Positions 13,388 to 17,661 of a DNA stretch of 17,661 nt are shown here, in pieces. The translations under genes and the position numbers were made by a program. The notes below the pieces were generated by a model. That model saw only the letters and a list, made by a program, of their open reading frames with translations, was not told where the DNA came from and did not search any database. Within the stretch, counting starts at the first letter, position 1. Every line of letters starts with the position of its first letter. The stretch is from assembly GCA_012518325.1 (NCBI GenBank), contig JAAYSR010000024.1:1-17661 (forward strand). Direction: 5' to 3'. The DNA comes from Bacillota bacterium. GTDB taxonomy: Bacteria > Bacillota > Limnochordia > Darwinibacteriales > Darwinibacteriaceae.

Positions 13388-14734
13388 ATGCGCTACCTTC
13401 CCTTAACGCAGGAAGAACGGGAAGAGATGCTGCAAAGCCTCGGCATAGAGAAGATAGAGGACCTGTTTACCGCTATTCCCGAGGAAATGCGTCTCGACTC
13501 CGATCTTAATCTCCCTCCGCCCTTAAGCGAGGCCGAACTGGTTCGCCATTTTGCGGACCTGGCCGCAAAGAACAAGGATCTCAAGTCCACCGTCTCCTTC
13601 ATGGGAGCCGGTGCCTATGATCACCTGATTCCGAGCATTATTAAGCACATTGTGGGCCGGGGAGAATTCCTCACGGCATATACGCCTTACCAGCCCGAGA
13701 TTACCCAGGGCGTTTTGCAGAGCATTTTCGAGTATCAGACACTGATTTGCGAACTGACCGGCATGGAAGCATCCAATGCCTCCATGTACGATGGGGCAAG
13801 TGCCTTGGCCGAAGCAGCCCTTATGGCCTGTGCCGCGACCCGCAGAGAGCTTGTTGTGCTCCCTGAATCTCTTCATCCTGAGTGGCGGGATGTTGTCCAG
13901 CTCTACCTTGAGAGCCAGGACGTTTCCATAGCCTACCTGCCCTATGACGAAGCAACCGGCATTGTCGACGCCAAAGCGTTTGAGGAAATTTCCTGGTCGG
14001 AAGCTGCCTGTGTTGTTGTGCAGCAGCCCAACTTCTTCGGACTGCTGGAAAACGTAGCCCTCTTTAAGCAGACCGCTAAGGATAATGGGGCTTTGCTGGT
14101 CATGGCAGTGGATCCCATCAGCTTAAGCCTGCTCAAATCCCCAGGCGAGCTAGGTGCCGACATCGCCGTGGGAGACGGACAGAGCCTTGGCAATGCCATG
14201 GGCTTTGGCGGGCCGTCCCTTGGTTTCTTTGCCACCAGCAGCACCAAGCTGATTCGGCGCATGCCCGGCCGTGTTGTAGGTGAAACGGTAGATTCTGAAG
14301 GTACAAGAGGCTTTGTGCTCACCCTGCAGACACGTGAACAGCATATTCGCCGTGAAAAGGCGACATCAAACATTTGTTCCAACCAGGCCCTGAACGCGCT
14401 GATTTCAACGATTTACCTGAGCGTCATGGGCAAGGAAGGCTTTAAGGACGTAGGCTTCCAGTGCCTGCAAAAGGCCAACTACATGAAACAGCGCCTGCTG
14501 GAGATTGACGGATTGTCCTCTCCTTTCAGCGCACCTTCCTTTAGGGAGTTTGTAATTCGCGGGGCAGTGGATTGGGAAGAGGTCAACAAAGGACTTCTCG
14601 AGCACGGCTTCATGGGAGGACTGCCCTTAGCCCGCTTTGGTCTGCCTGAATATGCACTCTTCTCCGTAACAGAGGCCCGGACCAAAGAAGAAATCGACAG
14701 CTTTGTAAATACACTAAGGGGGTTGATCTCATGA
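13388..14734 (+). CDS. gcvPA: Glycine dehydrogenase (decarboxylating) subunit 1
   Basis: In many bacteria the P protein is split; this is the N-terminal subunit, which pairs with GcvPB to decarboxylate glycine and load the aminomethyl group onto GcvH. The 448-residue length is typical. It begins MRYLPLTQEEREEMLQSLGI and carries SFMGAGAYDHLIPSIIKHI, TAYTPYQPEITQGVLQSIFEYQT, ASMYDGASALAEAALMA, GFGGPSLGFFA and REQHIRREKATSNICSNQAL, all family segments. The PLP-binding lysine is on the partner subunit. ATG 13388 follows AAGGAGGT. The stop overlaps gcvPB by four bases (ATGA), so equal synthesis of the two subunits by coupling is likely. Confidence 0.97.
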   Translation: MRYLPLTQEEREEMLQSLGIEKIEDLFTAIPEEMRLDSDLNLPPPLSEAELVRHFADLAAKNKDLKSTVSFMGAGAYDHLIPSIIKHIVGRGEFLTAYTPYQPEITQGVLQSIFEYQTLICELTGMEASNASMYDGASALAEAALMACAATRRELVVLPESLHPEWRDVVQLYLESQDVSIAYLPYDEATGIVDAKAFEEISWSEAACVVVQQPNFFGLLENVALFKQTAKDNGALLVMAVDPISLSLLKSPGELGADIAVGDGQSLGNAMGFGGPSLGFFATSSTKLIRRMPGRVVGETVDSEGTRGFVLTLQTREQHIRREKATSNICSNQALNALISTIYLSVMGKEGFKDVGFQCLQKANYMKQRLLEIDGLSSPFSAPSFREFVIRGAVDWEEVNKGLLEHGFMGGLPLARFGLPEYALFSVTEARTKEEIDSFVNTLRGLIS

Positions 14735-16197
14735 CAGAACGCAGACTTGTCCCCTTAATTTTCGAACGTTCCACACCTGGACGCCGGGGCTATCGCCTTC
14801 CCGAACTGGATGTGCCTGAAGTTCCGGTAGCGGAGCTGATTCCCGAGGAGTTCCTCCGGGAGGAGGCGCCTGCGTTGCCTGAAGTCAGCGAGCTCGAAGT
14901 GGTTCGCCACTATACCCAGCTTTCCAGACTGAACCATGGTGTAGACGTGGGCTTCTATCCCCTTGGGTCCTGCACTATGAAGTACAATCCCAGGGTGCAT
15001 GAAGATGTAACCGGCATGCCCGGCTTTGCGGCCATCCACCCTTACCAGCCTGAGGAGACTGTTCAGGGGGCCATGGAGCTGATGTACAATCTGGGCGAGT
15101 ACTTGGCCACCATTTCCGGCCTCCATGCCACCACCCTGCAGCCGGCTGCAGGTGCCCATGGCGAGCTCACAGGGCTTCTGGTGATTAAGGCCTATCACAA
15201 AAAAAGAGGCGAAGATCACCGCAGAGAGATGATTATCCCTGACTCGGCCCATGGAACCAACCCGGCGAGCTGTGCCATGGTTGGCTACAAAGTGATCGAA
15301 GTTCCCTCTGACGAGCGGGGCGGTGTGAATGTAGAGGCACTGCGGGGCCTTGTCGGTCCAAATACAGCAGGGCTGATGCTCACTAACCCCAATACCCTGG
15401 GCCTGTTCGATGAGAACATCTGTGAAATCGCTAAGATTGTCCATGATGCAGGCGGACTGCTCTACTACGACGGAGCCAATGCCAACGCCATTATGGGCAT
15501 CGCACGTCCTGGGGATATGGGCTTTGACGTTGTCCACTTCAACCTGCATAAAACCTTCTCCACGCCCCATGGCGGCGGCGGACCCGGGGCAGGCCCCATT
15601 GTGGTCTGCAAGGATCTGGCACAGTTCCTGCCAGGGCCGGTGGTGAAGAAAGACGGCGACAAGTACCGCTTTGTGATGCCTGAAAACTCCATTGGACGGG
15701 TAGGTTCCTTCTACGGCAACTTCCTGGTGTATGCTAAGGCCTATGCCTATATCCGTTCCCATGGACCTGAGGGACTGCGGGAAGTCAGTGAAACCGCAGT
15801 GCTGCATGCCAACTACATGATGAACAAGCTGAAGGACATCTATCATCTGCCCTATGATCGGACCTGCATGCATGAATTTGTGCTCTCAGGCTCCTGGCAG
15901 AAAGATGAGAATGGCGTGCGCACCCTCGACATTGCCAAACGTCTCTTAGACCACGGTTACCATGCACCGACAGTGTATTTCCCGATGGTTGTGGATGAGG
16001 CGATCATGATTGAGCCTACTGAAACAGAACCTAAATCAACTTTAGATGAGTTTATTGAAGTGATGCGCCAGATCGCAGAGGAAGCCAAAGAGAATCCGGA
16101 ACTTCTCAAAACTGCGCCTCATACAACGCCCCTCAAGCGGCTTGATGAAGCCAGGGCGGCCAGACAGCCGGTCTTGCGCTGGGAAAAGCCTGAATAA
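14731..16197 (+). CDS. gcvPB: Glycine dehydrogenase (decarboxylating) subunit 2
   Basis: This is the PLP-carrying C-terminal subunit of the split P protein. The 488-residue product contains FYPLGSCTMKYNPRVHEDV (about 75-93), TLQPAAGAHGELTGL, IIPDSAHGTNPASCAM and the PLP site HFNLHKTFSTPHGGGGPGAGP with Schiff-base lysine K274. The typical end, FPMVVDEAIMIEPTETEPK, is also present. ATG 14731 overlaps the gcvPA stop and follows AGGGGGT. It completes a T-H-PA-PB order, the apparent gcv operon, and ends before a bidirectional terminator. The cluster supplies one-carbon units to folate from glycine, or may run in reverse to make glycine in some anaerobes; the direction cannot be read from the sequence. 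Confidence 0.97.
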   Translation: MTERRLVPLIFERSTPGRRGYRLPELDVPEVPVAELIPEEFLREEAPALPEVSELEVVRHYTQLSRLNHGVDVGFYPLGSCTMKYNPRVHEDVTGMPGFAAIHPYQPEETVQGAMELMYNLGEYLATISGLHATTLQPAAGAHGELTGLLVIKAYHKKRGEDHRREMIIPDSAHGTNPASCAMVGYKVIEVPSDERGGVNVEALRGLVGPNTAGLMLTNPNTLGLFDENICEIAKIVHDAGGLLYYDGANANAIMGIARPGDMGFDVVHFNLHKTFSTPHGGGGPGAGPIVVCKDLAQFLPGPVVKKDGDKYRFVMPENSIGRVGSFYGNFLVYAKAYAYIRSHGPEGLREVSETAVLHANYMMNKLKDIYHLPYDRTCMHEFVLSGSWQKDENGVRTLDIAKRLLDHGYHAPTVYFPMVVDEAIMIEPTETEPKSTLDEFIEVMRQIAEEAKENPELLKTAPHTTPLKRLDEARAARQPVLRWEKPE

Positions 16198-16204
16198 AAA
16201 AGAA

Positions 16205-16230
16205 ATCCCCCTTCCGTCAGGAAGGGGGAT
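16205..16230. terminator. Bidirectional terminator between gcvPB and the isomerase gene
   Basis: ATCCCCCTTCC (16205-16215) and GGAAGGGGGAT (16220-16230) form a perfect 11-bp stem with a GTCA loop. Read on the minus strand it is followed by TTTCTTTTTT, a strong termination signal for the isomerase gene. On the plus strand the following sequence is only moderately T-rich (CTTCATCTTC). It sits in the convergent gap, seven bases after the gcvPB stop. Confidence 0.88.
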
Positions 16231-16251
16231 CTTCATCTTCAGCACTAAATT

Positions 16252-17136
16252 CTATTTTGTATATGGCCTGGGCTGCCAGTTCAGCTGAATGTCAGACTCC
16301 TGCTCCAGCAGGTAGAGGTAGCTTTCCAGATCCAAAGCCTTGCTTCCCCGGTAGTCCTTTTCCACCAGCTCCGCCACTTCTTCGAAGACTGCTTCCTTGG
16401 CTTCGTTTTTGGCGTGGACAGCGATGACATGCCAGCCGTACTGACTTTCGGTCACACCGTATTCGCCCACAGGGAGGCTGAAGGCAAGCTCTTCAAACTC
16501 GAGGACAGTGTAGCCCCGCTGAATGTGGCCAAGATATCCGCCTTGCTGGGCTGTGCCTGGGTCCAGGGAGAATTCTGCAGCCAATGCCACGAGATCTTCT
16601 CCGGCTTGCAAACGGCCGAGGACCTCATTGGCTGCTTCTTCTGTATCGACGAGGATGTGGCTTACTTCCACTGTCTCAGGCTGATCATAGTAGGTGCGGT
16701 TTTCTGCAAAGAATGCCTCGACTGCGCCTTCTTCCACTTCAACTTCAGCCCTGGCCAGCTGGCCGATGAGCATGTTCCATTTCAGCTGAGCCATAAATGC
16801 TTCTTCGGAGACATTGTTCTGCAGCAGGAACATCTGGAGCCCCTGGGCTCCGCCAAGCTGGGCAATAACCATGGCGTACAATTCTTCAAACTCTTCTTCA
16901 TCAAGGGTGATGCCCAGTTTTTCAGCTCTTTGCCTGATAATCTCATCCTGGACGAGTTCCTGGAGGGCGTAGAATCCGTATTGGTTTTCCAGCAGCCCGT
17001 AGAACTGGTCTCTGGTAATGGCTGCCCCGTTTACTGTTGCGATGATTTCGTCTCCCTGTTCTGCCAGGAGAGTCCCTGGGGCGAAGAGGGAGAGGGAAAG
17101 AATTACAAGCAAAAGTACAACATTAATCTTTTTCAA
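16252..17136 (-). CDS. Secreted parvulin-type peptidyl-prolyl cis-trans isomerase (PrsA/SurA-like)
   Basis: Extracytoplasmic isomerases of this type help secreted proteins fold. The product, 294 residues from the chosen start, has a signal peptide (MKKINVVLLLVILSLSLFAP, likely cut after A25). A SurA-N-like helical region includes ATVNGAAITRDQFYGLLENQ, and a parvulin domain occupies about 157-242 with VSHILVDTEEAANEVL, FSLDPGTAQQGGYLGHIQRG and FSLPVGEYGVTESQYGWHVI. No lipobox cysteine is present, so unlike Bacillus PrsA it is not a lipoprotein. The in-frame ATG at 17145 touches its AAAGG site with no spacing; TTG 17136 has nine bases and gives a classic MKK signal start, but ATG remains possible (297 residues). 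The gene is convergent with gcvPB and divergent from the DUF951 gene. Confidence 0.88.
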   Translation of the reverse strand: MKKINVVLLLVILSLSLFAPGTLLAEQGDEIIATVNGAAITRDQFYGLLENQYGFYALQELVQDEIIRQRAEKLGITLDEEEFEELYAMVIAQLGGAQGLQMFLLQNNVSEEAFMAQLKWNMLIGQLARAEVEVEEGAVEAFFAENRTYYDQPETVEVSHILVDTEEAANEVLGRLQAGEDLVALAAEFSLDPGTAQQGGYLGHIQRGYTVLEFEELAFSLPVGEYGVTESQYGWHVIAVHAKNEAKEAVFEEVAELVEKDYRGSKALDLESYLYLLEQESDIQLNWQPRPYTK

Positions 17137-17199
17137 GAAGGTCATCCTTTCTGTAATGGTTCATCAATCCTTAATTCTCGCTTGCCCGGCGATACCCTT

Positions 17200-17229
17200 T
17201 TAATAATCACGATAAACCTGTGCTATAAT
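17200..17229 (+). promoter_or_regulatory. sigma-A promoter of the DUF951 gene
   Basis: A perfect TATAAT (17224-17229) carries the TGn extension (17221-17223). A partial -35, TTAATA (17200-17205), stands 18 bases upstream. The transcript would start near 17236, about 25 bases before the ATG. Confidence 0.7.
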
Positions 17230-17260
17230 TATTGTAATAGAGGCAAAAGGTGGGAAGAGT

Positions 17261-17425
17261 ATGCATGAACAGGGGCAAATTCTGCGCTTGAAGAAAAAGC
17301 ACGCCTGCGGAGGCCAAACCTGGGAGGTGCTGAAACCGGGCGTAGATACTCGCCTGAAATGCACCACATGCGGCCGGGTGATCCTTATCGCCAGGGATAA
17401 ACTGGTGCGGCAGATCATCAAGTGA
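17261..17425 (+). CDS. DUF951 family small zinc-ribbon-like protein (YyzM type)
   Basis: The 54-residue product reads MHEQGQILRLKKKHACGGQT and continues WEVLKPGVDTRLKCTTCGRV. It matches the DUF951 pattern of K-x-HxCGG, W-E-V and a late K-C-x2-C-GR. Cysteines C16, C34 and C37 suggest metal binding, which is inference. The family (YyzM in Bacillus subtilis) is widespread in Bacillota and often sits near the origin; its function is unknown. ATG 17261 follows AAGGTGGGAAG. It has its own promoter and is divergent from the isomerase gene. A second ATG four bases later is out of frame. Confidence 0.88.
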   Translation: MHEQGQILRLKKKHACGGQTWEVLKPGVDTRLKCTTCGRVILIARDKLVRQIIK

Positions 17426-17485
17426 GGGGAACATCCTCGCCGTCCGGAATATAATAGCCCAAAGGCTCCTAGGAGGTCGGTACCA

Positions 17486-17661
17486 GTGGGGAAGACACGT
17501 TTCTTTTTTGCCGGCAGCAACTCGGGGAAAGGTTTTTTCTCTCTTTTTGACAACATCATCGGTCCTGAAGCGAGGCGGGTGTACCTGCTTAAGGGCGGTC
17601 CAGGGACAGGCAAGTCCAGTTTTATGAGTTATATCGCCAATGCCGCTGCTCACAAGGGCTA
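17486..17661 (+). CDS. P-loop ATPase of the PRK06851 type, 5' part only
   Basis: The gene runs off the right edge; 58 residues are visible. GTG 17486 follows AGGAGGT (17471-17477) with eight-base spacing. The protein begins MGKTRFFFAGSNSGKGFFSL, then FDNIIGPEARRVYLLKGGPGTGKSSFM, with the Walker A motif GGPGTGKS at residues 37-44. The early phrase with GKGFFS, then IIGP and LKGGPGTGKSSFM, is typical of a Bacillota ATPase group known as PRK06851, which carries two P-loop domains and has no established role. A TATAAT at 17450-17455 lies upstream, but without a recognisable -35, so the gene may be partly transcribed from the DUF951 promoter. Confidence 0.8.
   Translation, partial: MGKTRFFFAGSNSGKGFFSLFDNIIGPEARRVYLLKGGPGTGKSSFMSYIANAAAHKG

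Noticed and set aside
14331..14346. CACGTG with partial parS-like flank inside gcvPA
   Set aside because: Only the central CACGTG matches; the flanking bases are out of register with parS.
17466..17475. CTCCTAGGAG palindrome over the ribosome binding site of the PRK06851-like gene
   Set aside because: Too short to fold with a proper loop; a perfect AGGAGG readily creates such a palindrome by chance.
1..17661. tRNA, rRNA, CRISPR arrays, insertion sequences or phage genes
   Set aside because: No such features were recognised on either strand; the window is almost wholly covered by housekeeping genes.

Overview
The window looks like the origin-proximal part of a spore-forming Bacillota (Firmicutes) chromosome, probably a clostridial or Limnochordia-type lineage of moderate G+C content. 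The main evidence is the run rpmH-rnpA-yidD-yidC-jag-mnmE-mnmG-rsmG-noc-parA-parB, followed by yyaC and a DUF951 gene. That set is typical of Bacillota near oriC, and yyaC and noc point to a sporulating cell. Placement below phylum is inference.

Layout. Positions 1-308 hold the end of a solute-binding-protein-like reading frame that seems to lack its usual C-terminus. A sigma-A promoter (399-428) starts rpmH, rnpA, yidD, yidC and jag, which make the ribosome tail protein L34, RNase P protein, membrane insertion factors and an RNA-binding protein. A terminator at 2511-2556 closes this unit. mnmE, mnmG and rsmG (2591-6593) modify tRNA wobble uridines and 16S rRNA, and end at a second terminator (6603-6639). 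noc, parA and parB (6714-9185) overlap one another and form the nucleoid occlusion and chromosome segregation operon. DNA targets of its own products lie inside it: a perfect Noc-binding palindrome in noc, a near-perfect parS in parB, and two perfect parS sites just after parB. One of these two forms the core of a 28-bp perfect palindrome between the convergent parB and yyaC genes.

From 9267 rightward the content is more individual: yyaC (minus strand, possible forespore promoter), a YkvI-type membrane protein, and a tail-anchored TPR protein with its own strong promoter. A compact group of DnaA-box-like sequences (11575-11628) begins on the last base of the TPR gene. The glycine cleavage genes gcvT-gcvH-gcvPA-gcvPB (11877-16197) follow as an apparent operon. 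A shared bidirectional terminator separates them from a convergent secreted parvulin-type prolyl isomerase. The right end carries DUF951 and the start of a P-loop ATPase of the PRK06851 type.

dnaA is not in the window. All genes from rpmH to parB are transcribed rightward, which suggests the replication origin lies left of position 1. The DnaA-box cluster at 11.6 kb is therefore more likely a secondary DnaA-binding locus than the main origin, but this is untested. Non-ATG starts are frequent (rpmH, rnpA, parA, ykvI-like, gcvT, the PRK06851-like gene and probably the isomerase gene).
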